A stretch of DNA of 64,000 nucleotides from Brevundimonas sp. (GCF_027487935.1 NZ_JAIYCP010000003.1:62001-126000); one strand, 5' to 3'. Numbered from the stretch's first letter, positions 7,335 through 15,859 are shown. Numbers and translations: made by a program. Notes: generated by a model from the letters alone, not told the origin.

Positions 7335-8882
7335 TCAGTCGGGCCGGCCATGCAGGGCGGCGATCAGGTCGAGCCGTTCGGGGAATGGAACCGGCTTCGC
7401 GACCGGCCCGTCATTGGTGAATTCCAGCAGCTGGTCGCGCTCCGCCCCGAACTCGGGCCAGACCGGACGGCCTGGTCCGTTCGGATCGCCCCTTGCCGCG
7501 AAGGTGGTCCAGTAGTCGGCCATGGCCGTCGCCGCCTGTGCGTCCCGTTCGCCCATGGGCCGGCCGACGGTGTGCAGATTGTCGAACACATAGGGCCGCT
7601 CCGACGCATGGGGGGCACCACCGCGGGGCTCGGGATCTGGCTCCGGCACCACATCGAACCGGTACAGATAGGTCGGATGCCCGTTGGCCGCATGCAGCCG
7701 CGCGAGATGCCGCGCAGGTTCGTTGAAGACCAGATCGCTCAGCACATGGGCGTCATAGCCGTCCTGCCCGCCATAGGCCGCGAGGAAGGCCGACCGCGCC
7801 TCCGGTGTCATGGCGTCCTCAATCGCGCCGTAGGGGCTCAGGTCGGAGGGCTTGATCCGCCAGAGTTCGGCGCTGTTGGCACCGATGATCAGGGGCACGG
7901 GTGCCTCCAGTCCGGCAGCGAAGGCCGGGGCGACATCCTCACCGACAAGGCCGCCGCCGTCATGACCGTCAATCACCATCAGATCGCCGCCGAAAAAGCT
8001 GGGTGCGGGTGTCAGCAACCGTTCTGCCGGGAGCGCCCGGAGCTGTTCGACCGAGGCGTCCGCAGGCAGGCCGGCCGCGATCGCGAAGGCGAGGCCCCGG
8101 TCCTCGAGGGAGGGAGACCCGTCGGGCGTCCGGAATGTCGCCGTGCCCTCGTCACGGCCTAGGCCGGACTGGACGACGGCCCGGTGGAACAGCCCCCGCG
8201 CGGGCTCAGAAATCATCAGCCGCGTCACCATCACGCCACCGGCCGACTCGCCGAAGACGGTGACATTGCCCGGATCGCCCCCGAAGGCAGCGGCATTGTC
8301 GCGGACCCATTCCAGCGCGGCGATGACGTCCGCCAGCCCGTAGTTCCCGACGATCTCCTCGCCGCCCGCCTCGGCCGTCAGGGCCGGATGTCCGAAAAAG
8401 CCCAGCCGCCCCAGCCGGTAGTTCAGCGTCACCACCACCACCCCGCGCTTCGCCAGATTGGCACCGTCGTAGAGCGCCGCCGTGCCCGAGCCGTTGTTCA
8501 GCCCGCCGCCGTGGATCCAGACCATCACCGGCAGGGGCTCATCGCCCCGCGCCTGCGGCGTCCAGACATTCAGCGTCAGACAGTCCTCGCTCATCGGCAG
8601 GGGGCCGACGCCGGGGTCGCCGTTCGACGGCGGCTGGATGCAGATCGCACCAACCTGTCCCGCATCGCGCTCGCCCGCCCAGGCCTCGGCGGGTTGCGGT
8701 GCCCGCCAGCGCCGCGCCCCGACCGGCGGGGCGGCATAGGGGATGGCCTTGAAGCTGGCCACGCCGTCCGCCTGCCGGCCGAGCAGCCGTCCCTGCTCGA
8801 CGGTAGCGCGAGGGAATGGATCGGAAGGCGAAGCCGGGTTCGTCATCAGCACCGCCGCTGCCAGGATGGAGGCCAGGAACAT
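7335..8882 (-). CDS. Exported type B carboxylesterase / lipase
   Basis: This 515-residue serine hydrolase of the alpha/beta-fold carboxylesterase family (PF00135 type) hydrolyses esters of unknown identity. A short hydrophobic N-terminus (MFLASILAAAVLM) suggests export. The family blocks appear in order: FKAIPYAAPPVG, SEDCLTLNVW, MVWIHGGG (oxyanion hole), VVVTLNYRLG, and the nucleophile elbow FGESAGG with Ser213. The GAPHASERPYVF segment carries the likely catalytic His. The order and length match bacterial para-nitrobenzyl esterases. It faces dnaB tail to tail with a gap of 10 bp, and the next gene upstream on the same strand is an SGNH hydrolase about 100 bp away. Confidence 0.9.
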   Translation of the reverse strand: MFLASILAAAVLMTNPASPSDPFPRATVEQGRLLGRQADGVASFKAIPYAAPPVGARRWRAPQPAEAWAGERDAGQVGAICIQPPSNGDPGVGPLPMSEDCLTLNVWTPQARGDEPLPVMVWIHGGGLNNGSGTAALYDGANLAKRGVVVVTLNYRLGRLGFFGHPALTAEAGGEEIVGNYGLADVIAALEWVRDNAAAFGGDPGNVTVFGESAGGVMVTRLMISEPARGLFHRAVVQSGLGRDEGTATFRTPDGSPSLEDRGLAFAIAAGLPADASVEQLRALPAERLLTPAPSFFGGDLMVIDGHDGGGLVGEDVAPAFAAGLEAPVPLIIGANSAELWRIKPSDLSPYGAIEDAMTPEARSAFLAAYGGQDGYDAHVLSDLVFNEPARHLARLHAANGHPTYLYRFDVVPEPDPEPRGGAPHASERPYVFDNLHTVGRPMGERDAQAATAMADYWTTFAARGDPNGPGRPVWPEFGAERDQLLEFTNDGPVAKPVPFPERLDLIAALHGRPD

Positions 8883-8983
8883 CGCCCGAGCCTAACCGGC
8901 TCCGGCCCGACTCCCAATGGCCCGATATGCCGGATCGACGGCGGCCTTCAGAAACGGACGGCGGTGAGGGGGTTGAAGTCGGT

Positions 8984-9829
8984 TCAGGCTTCCCCGCGGT
9001 CCTTCAGACCGGAGAGGAAGGGCACCAGTCGGTCGCGCCAGGCCCGGTAGCCGGCCTCGTTCGGGTGCACACCGTCCATGAAGAAGGACCGGTTCTGCTG
9101 ACCGTCAGGGCTGAGGAAGACCGGATAGAGGTCGAGATAGCGGACATGATCAGACGCGCCCGGCTCCATGGCAAACCCCGCCAGGGCTGCATTGACCGGA
9201 ATGACCAGATCCCGGTTCCGCGCCGCCTCATTGGTCGGCAGCAGTGACTGCAGGACGATCTGCGCCCCCGGCTTGCGCGCATGGACCGCCGCGACCACCG
9301 CCCGGATGCCCGCCACCACACTGTCCACCGCCGGAGTCTCGGCGTCCCAGCTGTTGTTGATGCCGACCATCAGCACGATCACATCAGGCTCGAGATCCGG
9401 CCGGTCCAGTTGGCCCAGGCCGCCCTCGGATCGCGGCTGGATCCGGTAAAGGACGTGCTCGGTCCGATCGCCGGAAATGCCGAAATTCAAACCGAGACTG
9501 GACGGGTCGCGGCCGCCGAAGGTCTCGTCCCAGATCACCCGACCGCCGCGTGCCCCCGGGAACCAGGGGTTGTTTCCCATCGTCCAGAAATCGGTGATGG
9601 AGTCCCCGAGGAACAGCAGCCGCACATCTGCCAGGCTGTCCGGCTGTTCCAGGCGCGCGCTGATCTCGCTGAGGCGTTTCTGCCAGTATTCGATCCGTTC
9701 GGCCGGACGGGTCGAGTTGAAGCCCTCAGGGGTCTGGGCCATGGCCGGGGTCCCGGCCAGGAACAGGCCGAGCGCCGTTGCGACCCCGATGGCCCATGCC
9801 GGCCCCGCGCCTGATCGATCTCGCTTCAC
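8984..9829 (-). CDS. Exported SGNH/GDSL-type hydrolase (PAF-acetylhydrolase-like)
   Basis: This is a 281-residue secreted esterase or lipase. The signal peptide ends about residue 31 (TPAMAQ). SGNH motifs are visible: block I FLGDSITD (nucleophile Ser77), block II NFGISGDRTEHVLYR (Gly), block III MVGINN (Asn) and block V DGVHPNEAG (Asp252, His255). The arrangement matches the GDSL hydrolases related to platelet-activating-factor acetylhydrolase subunits, which often deacetylate sugars or xylan. The start is the GTG at 9829, chosen because AGGAG precedes it by 7 nt; the frame is open to 10051 but that extension overlaps the upstream gene. The substrate is unknown. Confidence 0.88.
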   Translation of the reverse strand: MKRDRSGAGPAWAIGVATALGLFLAGTPAMAQTPEGFNSTRPAERIEYWQKRLSEISARLEQPDSLADVRLLFLGDSITDFWTMGNNPWFPGARGGRVIWDETFGGRDPSSLGLNFGISGDRTEHVLYRIQPRSEGGLGQLDRPDLEPDVIVLMVGINNSWDAETPAVDSVVAGIRAVVAAVHARKPGAQIVLQSLLPTNEAARNRDLVIPVNAALAGFAMEPGASDHVRYLDLYPVFLSPDGQQNRSFFMDGVHPNEAGYRAWRDRLVPFLSGLKDRGEA

Positions 9830-9902
9830 GTCCACTCTCCTGCCGTCGAGGCTGGACGCTAGGCCTTCGATCCGCCGCAAGCAATTCGGTCTGACAGGAG
9901 GT

Positions 9903-11486
9903 TCAGCGACCGAGGTCCTTGAGCACCGCCCGCGCCGCATTATGCCCCGGCGCGCCGGTGACGCCGCCGCCCGGGTGGGCACCAGAGCCGCACAGATAGA
10001 GGCCCGGAACCGGCATGCGGTGATCGGCGTGGCCCAGCACCGGCCGGGCACTGAACAGCTGGTCCAGGCTCAGCCGGCCATGGAAGATGTCGCCGCCCAT
10101 CAGGCCGAACCTCCGTTCCAGATCGCGCGGCCCCAGCGCCAGCCGCCCGACCACCGCGGCCTTGAAGCCCGGGGCGTAGCGGTCGACCGTCTCGATCATC
10201 AGATCAGCCACGGTGTCCCGGTGTTCATCGCCCAGGGCCGGGTCGACATGCTGGCAGAACAGGCTGGCGACATGCTGTCCGGCGGGCGCGAGACTGTCGT
10301 CCAGCGTCGAGGGGATCAGCATCTCGACGATCGGCTTCGAAGACCAGCCGTTCAGGCGCGCCTCGGCATGGGCCCGGTCCATATAGGCCAGCGACGGCGC
10401 CATGATGATCCCGGCCGTCAGATGGTCGCCTGTCCCCGGCAGGCTGGTGAAATCGGGCAGTTCCGACAGGGCCACATTCATGCGGAAGGTGCCGGATCCG
10501 GACTGGTAGTTGCCGATCCGCTCGCGGAAGTCCGCCGGGACCACGGCGTCATCCACCAGCTGTTCGAACAGCAGGCGCGGATGCAGGTTGGAGACCACCG
10601 CCCGGGCCCGGACCACGTCGCCCGCCCCGGTGACGGCCCCGACCGCCCGGCCCTTTTCGGTCAGGACCTCGGCGACCGGCGTCTCCAGCCGCACCTCGAC
10701 CCCCTGTTCGGCGCAGGCCGCGGCCATGGCCCGGGTGATCGCCCCCATGCCGCCCAGGGCGTGACCCCAGACGCCCTTGCGCCCGTTCACCTCGCCGAAG
10801 ACGTGGTGCAGCAGCACATAGGCCGAGCCGGGCGTATAGGGGCTGGCATAGTTGCCGACGACGCTGTCGAAGCCGAACAGGGCCTTGATCGGATCGCTCT
10901 CGAACCAGCCGTCCAGCCAGTCGCCCGCCGATTTGGCGAACAGGTCCAGCAGGTCGCGCCGTCCCTGGGTATCCAGCCCGGCGGCCTGTCTGCCCAGCGA
11001 CGCGCCCTTCAGCAGTTCAGGCAGCATGGCCATCCAGCCGCCCTCCACCATGTTGGGCGGGGCCCTGAGAATCCAGTCGCGCAGCACCGCCGCGACCACC
11101 TCCAGACGCCGCTCGTACTCGGGCAGCCGTTCCGCATCGCGCGTCGAGAATTTCGCCAGCTGTCCTTGCGTCCGCCCCTCACCCGCGAGGAAATGGCGGC
11201 CGTCGTCCAGCGGCAGGAAGTTGGAGACCTTGCGCTCGACCACGGTCAGCCCGTGGCGGGCCAGGTCCATGTCGGCGATGACCTTCGGGTTCAGCAGGCT
11301 GACGGTGTAGCTGGCGGTCGAGTTGCGGAAGCCGGGGTGGAATTCCTCCGTCACCGCCGCCCCGCCCACGACGTGCCGCCGCTCCAGGACCGTGACCTTC
11401 AGCCCGGCCCGCGCGAGATAGAAGGCACAGACGAGGCCATTGTGGCCCCCGCCCAGGATGACGACGTCGGTGGTGGTGGTGGTCAT
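9903..11486 (-). CDS. FAD-dependent oxidoreductase of the PYROXD2 / phytoene-desaturase-like family
   Basis: This is a 527-residue flavoprotein. The dinucleotide-binding motif DVVILGGGHNGLVCAFYLARAG is at the N-terminus, followed by VLERRHVVGGAAVTEE. The C-terminal FAD motif reads PVPGLYLCGSGAHPGGGVTGAPGHNAAR. Overall organisation matches NAD(P)/FAD-dependent oxidoreductases related to mammalian PYROXD2 and to carotenoid desaturases (CrtI). No phytoene synthase or other carotenoid gene is present, so CrtI activity should not be assumed. A poly-Thr start (MTTTTTD) is encoded by a GGT repeat on the plus strand. The gene is flanked upstream by an inverted heptad-repeat element. Confidence 0.88.
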   Translation of the reverse strand: MTTTTTDVVILGGGHNGLVCAFYLARAGLKVTVLERRHVVGGAAVTEEFHPGFRNSTASYTVSLLNPKVIADMDLARHGLTVVERKVSNFLPLDDGRHFLAGEGRTQGQLAKFSTRDAERLPEYERRLEVVAAVLRDWILRAPPNMVEGGWMAMLPELLKGASLGRQAAGLDTQGRRDLLDLFAKSAGDWLDGWFESDPIKALFGFDSVVGNYASPYTPGSAYVLLHHVFGEVNGRKGVWGHALGGMGAITRAMAAACAEQGVEVRLETPVAEVLTEKGRAVGAVTGAGDVVRARAVVSNLHPRLLFEQLVDDAVVPADFRERIGNYQSGSGTFRMNVALSELPDFTSLPGTGDHLTAGIIMAPSLAYMDRAHAEARLNGWSSKPIVEMLIPSTLDDSLAPAGQHVASLFCQHVDPALGDEHRDTVADLMIETVDRYAPGFKAAVVGRLALGPRDLERRFGLMGGDIFHGRLSLDQLFSARPVLGHADHRMPVPGLYLCGSGAHPGGGVTGAPGHNAARAVLKDLGR

Positions 11487-11513
11487 GGTCTGATCTAGCG
11501 GGGCAAGGGTCGG

Positions 11514-11634
11514 AGTGGCTAGTGGCTAGTGGGCCAAACCTCCGGCTTCGCTGCAAACGGAAGGGCGGCTCTGACTGCGCCGTTGCACTGATGGCGGCCA
11601 ACCACTGGCCACCAGCCACTAGCCACTAGCCACT
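11514..11634. repeat. Heptad-arm inverted-repeat element, copy A
   Basis: The left arm (from 11514) reads AGTGGCTAGTGGCTAGTGG, a tandem of the 7-mer GTGGCTA. The right arm (11608-11634) is the same tandem in opposite orientation (CCACTAGCCACTAGCCAC). Between them lies a GC-rich centre whose 42-bp segment 11559-11600 aligns without gaps to 13704-13745 in copy B at 31 of 42 positions by my count. The right arm overlaps the last codons of the DUF817 gene and supplies its stop. Transcripts across it could form a long hairpin. No coding capacity is evident. Confidence 0.85.
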
Positions 11635-12482
11635 TCCTCCTCCGGCCGGTGCACCAGCGACACCAGCACCACGCTGATCATCATCAGCAGGAACCAGCTG
11701 CCCAGCTTGTCGAGCGAGACCATATGCCAGCCGTCGCTCTGGGACGGATAGACCCAGGCATTGGCGAAGGTGGCGATGTTCTCGGCCAGCCAGATGAAGG
11801 TCGCGACCAGAAAGAAGCCGAGCAGGAACGGCATCTTCCGCCGCTGCCGGTCCGGGGTGAAATAGAACCAACCGCGCCCGAACAGTACCGCGGTCAGGGC
11901 GAACAGGCCCAGCCGGATGTCCGGAAGCCAGTGATGGGCGAAGAAGTTGATGTAGATCGCCGCGGCCAGAACCCAGGTCGTCCAAAGCGGCGGATAGTGG
12001 CGGAATCTGATGTCGAAGATGCGCTGGATCCGGGCGATGTAGCTGCCCACCGCCGCATACATGAAGCCCGAGAACAGCGGCACCATGCCGATCCGCAGGA
12101 GGCTGTCCTCCGGATAGATCCACGACCCGTGCTGCGTCTTGAACAGCTCCATGATGGTGCCGACGACGTGGAAGACGAGAATGACCCTCGCCTCCTCCCA
12201 GCTCTCCAGCTTGAACGCCAGCATCGCCGCCTGGATGGCCAGCGCCCCGACCACCAGGAAGTCGTACCGCGCGATCGGCGCATCCTCCGGCCACCACAGA
12301 TGCGTCGCCAGCAGCAGGGCCAGCATCGCCCCTCCGAACAGACAGGCCCAGCCCTGTTTGATCCCGAACATCAGGAATTCGAAGCCGTACCGGGACCATG
12401 CCCGCCGGTCCGCGACGGTCTGCAGCCGCAGCAGCCACTGACGACCCAGGGTTTCGAGGGGAAGGCGCGGGGATTCGGTCAC
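11619..12482 (-). CDS. DUF817 family integral membrane protein
   Basis: This 287-residue, multi-pass inner-membrane protein of unknown function has the full DUF817 pattern: FGIKQGWACLFGG, LAIQAAMLAFKLESWEEARV, FHVVGTIMELFKT, PLFSGFMYAAVGSYIARIQR, the charged INFFAHHWLPDIR and the C-terminal LAENIATFANAWVYPSQ and WHMVSLDKLGSWFLLM blocks. Seven or so hydrophobic segments are visible. The family body ends at VSLVHRP; the last residues EEEVASG and the stop come partly from the heptad repeat of element A, so the native 3' end has been replaced or trimmed. The conserved acidic and His residues suggest a substrate or metal site, but no activity is known. Confidence 0.9.
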   Translation of the reverse strand: MTESPRLPLETLGRQWLLRLQTVADRRAWSRYGFEFLMFGIKQGWACLFGGAMLALLLATHLWWPEDAPIARYDFLVVGALAIQAAMLAFKLESWEEARVILVFHVVGTIMELFKTQHGSWIYPEDSLLRIGMVPLFSGFMYAAVGSYIARIQRIFDIRFRHYPPLWTTWVLAAAIYINFFAHHWLPDIRLGLFALTAVLFGRGWFYFTPDRQRRKMPFLLGFFLVATFIWLAENIATFANAWVYPSQSDGWHMVSLDKLGSWFLLMMISVVLVSLVHRPEEEVASG

Positions 12483-12558
12483 AGGGGAAGGCTAACCGGC
12501 CCGGTCCTCAAAGGCATCCGGGATTTCCGGGTCCCGCCCGGGCCCGGCTGGACTGCCT

Positions 12559-13047
12559 TCACGGCATGAGCAGCGACAGGAGGCCCACAGCCACGGTAAG
12601 GCCGCCGAGTCCGAGGGACAGGGGCACGCGCAGCGCCAGCCAGCCGCCGGGCGTCAGACCCGCCGCCCTGAGCCGCAGGTCGACCAGCAGACTGGCTGCG
12701 ATGGCGAGGCCGAGGAAGATCAGGGAGGGGCCGGGCCAGGTCCCGCCGGTGGCCCATGGCCATGCGCTGGCGAGCGCCAGCAGGGACGGCACGACCGCCG
12801 CGACCCAGGCCCAGGTCGGGGTCCGGGTGCCACCCATGGCCGCCAGCCCCCACCACAGCCCGCCGAGAAAGCTGAAAATCAGGGCGGCATAGGCATAGCC
12901 GAGGCCCAGGGCCGCGAACCACACGTCCGCCCCACCCGTCACCAGGGCGGCCACGACCAGCCCCTGCGGTATCAGACCAGCCAGCCCCAGCGCCCGGGCG
13001 GCAAACGGCAGGGTCGGCGGCGCTTCCGGTCCATTGGGCTGGGTCAT
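12559..13047 (-). CDS. DUF3429 family membrane protein
   Basis: This 162-residue hydrophobic protein has about five transmembrane segments. It contains the DUF3429 pattern: a first helix ARALGLAGLIPQGLVVAAL, then GYAYAALIFSFLGGLWWG followed by further helices and a short polar C-terminus. Family function is unknown; members are often found singly. The gene lies 76 bp upstream of the DUF817 gene on the same strand and about 84 bp downstream of queF. These genes may share a transcript but nothing indicates a joint function. Start is the ATG at 13047. Confidence 0.8.
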   Translation of the reverse strand: MTQPNGPEAPPTLPFAARALGLAGLIPQGLVVAALVTGGADVWFAALGLGYAYAALIFSFLGGLWWGLAAMGGTRTPTWAWVAAVVPSLLALASAWPWATGGTWPGPSLIFLGLAIAASLLVDLRLRAAGLTPGGWLALRVPLSLGLGGLTVAVGLLSLLMP

Positions 13048-13131
13048 GATGTGCCGGGCCTGAGCTGTACCGTCGAACCTTGAATGCGCCGGTCTGCGCG
13101 ATCCCGGGACGGATCGGGACGGCCGCTCACC

Positions 13132-13593
13132 TCACCCGCGCCCGCGATAGGTCGGCACGCCCTGGTCAGGCAGCCAAAGCCCCTCGGGCGCCACACCCGT
13201 CTGCCAGAAGACGTCGATCGGGATGCCGCCGCGCGGATACCAGTAGCCGCCGATCCGCAGCCATTTCGGTTGCAACAGGTCGGCGATCCGCCGCCCGATG
13301 GCCACAGTGCAGTCCTCGTGGAAGGCACCGTGGTTGCGAAAGGCGGTCAGGTACAGTTTCAGGCTCTTGGACTCGACCAGCCAGTCGCCCGGCGCATAGT
13401 CGATCACGATGTGGGCGAAGTCCGGCTGACCCGTCACCGGGCACAGGCTGGTGAACTCCGGGACCGTGAACCGGGCCAGGTAGAGGGTCCCCGGGTGGGG
13501 GTTGGGCACACGCTCCAGCTCGGCCGTTTCAGGGCTGGTCGGCTGGACGGTGTGCTGGCCGAGCTGGCTCAGGCCTGAGGTGTCGGTGGTCAT
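13132..13593 (-). CDS. queF: NADPH-dependent 7-cyano-7-deazaguanine reductase (QueF, type I)
   Basis: This 153-residue enzyme reduces preQ0 to preQ1 with NADPH in queuosine tRNA biosynthesis. The T-fold protein shows [20 protein letters not shown], where the Cys forms the thioimide with the substrate. The QueF signature [20 protein letters not shown] binds NADPH, and the next residues DCTVAI hold the catalytic acid. Length fits the unimodular YkvM-type QueF. Other queuosine genes (queC, queD, queE, tgt, queA) are absent here, so it stands alone. The start is the ATG at 13593; heptad-repeat element B lies just upstream. Confidence 0.95.
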   Translation of the reverse strand: MTTDTSGLSQLGQHTVQPTSPETAELERVPNPHPGTLYLARFTVPEFTSLCPVTGQPDFAHIVIDYAPGDWLVESKSLKLYLTAFRNHGAFHEDCTVAIGRRIADLLQPKWLRIGGYWYPRGGIPIDVFWQTGVAPEGLWLPDQGVPTYRGRG

Positions 13594-13643
13594 GGCGGGG
13601 ATGTAGCGGGTTCGGCCTTCGGCGTCATCTGGCGGAGAGTGAT

Positions 13644-13773
13644 GAGTGGCTAGTGGCTGGTGGCTGGTGGCTGGTGATTGGTGATTATCGCATCCCCGGC
13701 GGCGGAAGGGTGGCGCGGACGGCCCCGTCGCGCCAGCGGCGGCCAGCCACTAACCACTAACCACTAACCACTC
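13644..13773. repeat. Heptad-arm inverted-repeat element, copy B
   Basis: The left arm (13644-13690) is a run of 7-mers GTGGCTA/GTGGCTG/GTGATTG. The right arm (13747-13773) is CCACTAA repeated three times, then CCACTC, the reverse complement of GAGTGG plus TTAGTGG units. The centre 13704-13745 is homologous to the centre of copy A. The element fills most of the gap between the divergently transcribed queF and nitronate monooxygenase genes and therefore lies in or near both promoter regions. Confidence 0.85.
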
Positions 13774-13836
13774 TTCAAGTTGCCTTCCCCTGCGACACCC
13801 CGCTATCCGTAGCGAAAGACAACCCGGGGACACGCC

Positions 13837-14769
13837 ATGGCCATTCCGACTTCTCTGCAACACGGTCTGAAACTGCCGGTCATCGCCGCGCCCATGTTCC
13901 TGGTCTCCGGGCCGGATCTGGTGGTCGAGACCTGCAATGCCGGCGTCATCGGCACATTCCCGTCGCTGAACCAGCGCACCACCGAGGGCTATCGGGAGTG
14001 GCTGCACGAGATCAAGGCGCGCCTGAACCCCGACGCGGCCGCCTTTGGCGTCAACCACATCGTCCATCCGACCAATCCGCGCCTGATGGCCGACATGATG
14101 GTGTCGGTCGAGGAGAAGGTGCCGCTGATCATCACCTCGCTGGGCGCCGTCCGCGATGTGGTCGATGCGGTCCACGGCTACGGCGGCGTGGTCTTCCACG
14201 ACATCGCCAATGTCCGCCATGCCAGAAAGGCGGCCGAGGCCGGTGTCGACGGCCTGATCCTGGTGGCCAACGGCGCGGGCGGCCACGCCGGGATCATCAA
14301 CCCCTTCGCCCTGGTCAATGAGGTCCGCGAGTTCTTCAAGGGAACCATCATCCTGTCGGGCTGTCTGTCGAACGGCCAGGACGTCGCAGCGGCGCTGATG
14401 CTGGGGGCCGACTTCGCCTATCTGGGCACCCGCTTCATCAACACCACCGAGGCCATGGCCCCGGACGCCTACAAGGAGATGATCATCGACAGCGGCGCGA
14501 CGGACATCGTCCACACCCCCGCCGTATCGGGCATCCCGGCCAATTTCATGATCAAGTCGCTGCAGGCGAACGGGATCGATCCCAAACAACTGCCCGAACA
14601 CAAGCTCGACATGGGCGACGAGGCCAAGGCCTGGAAGACCGTCTGGTCCGCCGGCCAGGGTGCCGGGACGATCCATGACGTGGTCCCGGCCGGCGAACTG
14701 GTGGCGCGGCTCCGGTCGGAATATGCCGAGGCGACGAAGCAATTCGCCAACAAGGTCGGCGTCGCCTAG
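13837..14769 (+). CDS. Nitronate monooxygenase family FMN protein
   Basis: This 310-residue TIM-barrel flavoprotein of the 2-nitropropane dioxygenase / nitronate monooxygenase family (PF03060 type) oxidatively denitrifies alkyl nitronates, though many members have other roles. Visible blocks are LPVIAAPMFLVSGPDLVVETC near the N-terminus, LGAVRDVVDAVHGYGGVVFHDI, the FMN-phosphate segment ANGAGGHAG, and SGCLSNGQDVAAALMLGADFAYLGTRF. Length is typical. Start is the ATG at 13837. It is followed after 11 bp by a beta-barrel-like protein gene, perhaps cotranscribed. Confidence 0.9.
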   Translation: MAIPTSLQHGLKLPVIAAPMFLVSGPDLVVETCNAGVIGTFPSLNQRTTEGYREWLHEIKARLNPDAAAFGVNHIVHPTNPRLMADMMVSVEEKVPLIITSLGAVRDVVDAVHGYGGVVFHDIANVRHARKAAEAGVDGLILVANGAGGHAGIINPFALVNEVREFFKGTIILSGCLSNGQDVAAALMLGADFAYLGTRFINTTEAMAPDAYKEMIIDSGATDIVHTPAVSGIPANFMIKSLQANGIDPKQLPEHKLDMGDEAKAWKTVWSAGQGAGTIHDVVPAGELVARLRSEYAEATKQFANKVGVA

Positions 14770-14780
14770 ACCATGGGCGG

Positions 14781-15491
14781 ATGACCCGCCTCTTCCGCCT
14801 CGTCCTCGCTTTCGGAGCCGTCTTGCCGACCGCCGTCCTGGCCCAGGACCGCGACACGGCGCGCTATAGCCCGGAACGGCCATCACACTGGTCGTTCGAG
14901 CTGGGCGCAGGCACCGACAACCGGTCAAAGGCGGCGTCCAAGAGCGACGGTGCACCCTATGTTTTCGGTGACGTCCAGTGGAACGCGGCCAGTGGCTTCT
15001 ATGCGGATCTCGAGGTCGAGACGATCGACTCATCCGGGGCCTGGGCGGAGACGGAAGCGGAGGCCGGCTGGCAGTTTGAGGCCGCCGGGCTGGAGTTCGA
15101 CACGTCGCTCTCCCGTCGGTGGCGTCTTGGTGCCGACGCCGGCCATGACGACGCGGCATGGGAGTTCCAGTTCGACGTGATGCGGGACTTTGGCGCCGTC
15201 GACGCCCGCCTGCGCCTCGAGCATTCGCCCGACGGACTGGGATCGACCCTCGCCACGACCTGGGTCGAGACGCGTCTTCGCTGGCCCGTCACGGACCGGC
15301 TGCGAGCCAGCGTCGTCCTCGGTCGGCGCGAACAGGAGAACGCGCCGGACTACTCCGGCTGGAACGCCGGCGTGGCCTATGCCCTGAATGACACGACCGC
15401 GCTCGACCTGCGCTGGCACGGCAACGATGCCGAAGTCGGGGGCACCCAGTTCGAGGACGCCCTGGTCGCCTCTGTCCTGCTCAGCTTCTAG
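14781..15491 (+). CDS. Predicted outer-membrane beta-barrel-like protein (TIGR02001-like)
   Basis: This 236-residue exported protein has a signal peptide of about 21 residues (ending AVLAQ). The mature part alternates polar and aromatic or aliphatic residues in short strands and ends with Phe (SVLLSF), the usual outer-membrane barrel signal for BamA. SDGAPYVFGDVQWNAASGFYADLE resembles the opening of the TIGR02001 family of conserved proteobacterial barrel proteins. Several strand-turn-strand units follow (WRLGADAGHDD, DARLRLEHSPDG). Transport or adhesion roles cannot be told from sequence. It lies 11 bp after the nitronate monooxygenase gene. Confidence 0.65.
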   Translation: MTRLFRLVLAFGAVLPTAVLAQDRDTARYSPERPSHWSFELGAGTDNRSKAASKSDGAPYVFGDVQWNAASGFYADLEVETIDSSGAWAETEAEAGWQFEAAGLEFDTSLSRRWRLGADAGHDDAAWEFQFDVMRDFGAVDARLRLEHSPDGLGSTLATTWVETRLRWPVTDRLRASVVLGRREQENAPDYSGWNAGVAYALNDTTALDLRWHGNDAEVGGTQFEDALVASVLLSF

Positions 15492-15588
15492 ACCTCGGCA
15501 CCATAGCCGGGGGCGACGATACGGACCGCGCCGTTCAGCGTCGCCCTCCCGGCCTCGCTTTTCGCGCCGGGCTCCCCATCTGTGAAGC

Positions 15589-15822
15589 ATGAGCAGCCAT
15601 CGCCCCACCACCCTGGAACGCGCCTATGCGCTGGCGCGCAGCGGCAGTTGCCGGACCGTCAGCGAGATCAAACAGGCGCTCCAGGCCGAAGGATTCGAGC
15701 GGATCCAGGATTCCCTGTACGGCCCGACCCTCACGGCGGCCCTGCGCAAGCTCTGCCAGGAACATCACATCGCCGCCCCGGATGACGAGACTGTCGAATC
15801 GCCGCACCCGCCGCCCGCTTGA
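15589..15822 (+). CDS. Small conserved hypothetical protein
   Basis: This is a 77-residue soluble protein. A helical segment TTLERAYALARSGSCRTVSEIKQALQAEGFERI is followed by GPTLTAALRKLCQEHH and a disordered acidic/Pro tail. The first part looks like a small winged-helix or helix-turn-helix style fold, but no family is recognised. The codon pattern is like that of neighbouring genes and the frame is intact, supporting a real gene. It precedes the cold-shock gene leader by 38 bp. Function unknown. Confidence 0.6.
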   Translation: MSSHRPTTLERAYALARSGSCRTVSEIKQALQAEGFERIQDSLYGPTLTAALRKLCQEHHIAAPDDETVESPHPPPA

Positions 15823-15859
15823 TTTTGACGCCACGCCAGTCCAAAAGCCTGATGTCGAG

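Noticed and set aside
9903-11486. Phytoene desaturase (CrtI) and carotenoid cluster
   Set aside because: The sequence fits the PYROXD2 subgroup and no other carotenoid gene is nearby.
11514-11634. Integron attC site as explanation of the inverted heptad element
   Set aside because: attC ends need GTTRRRY and RYYYAAC core sites; the arms here are tandem GTGGYTA units without these cores, and no integrase or cassette array is present.
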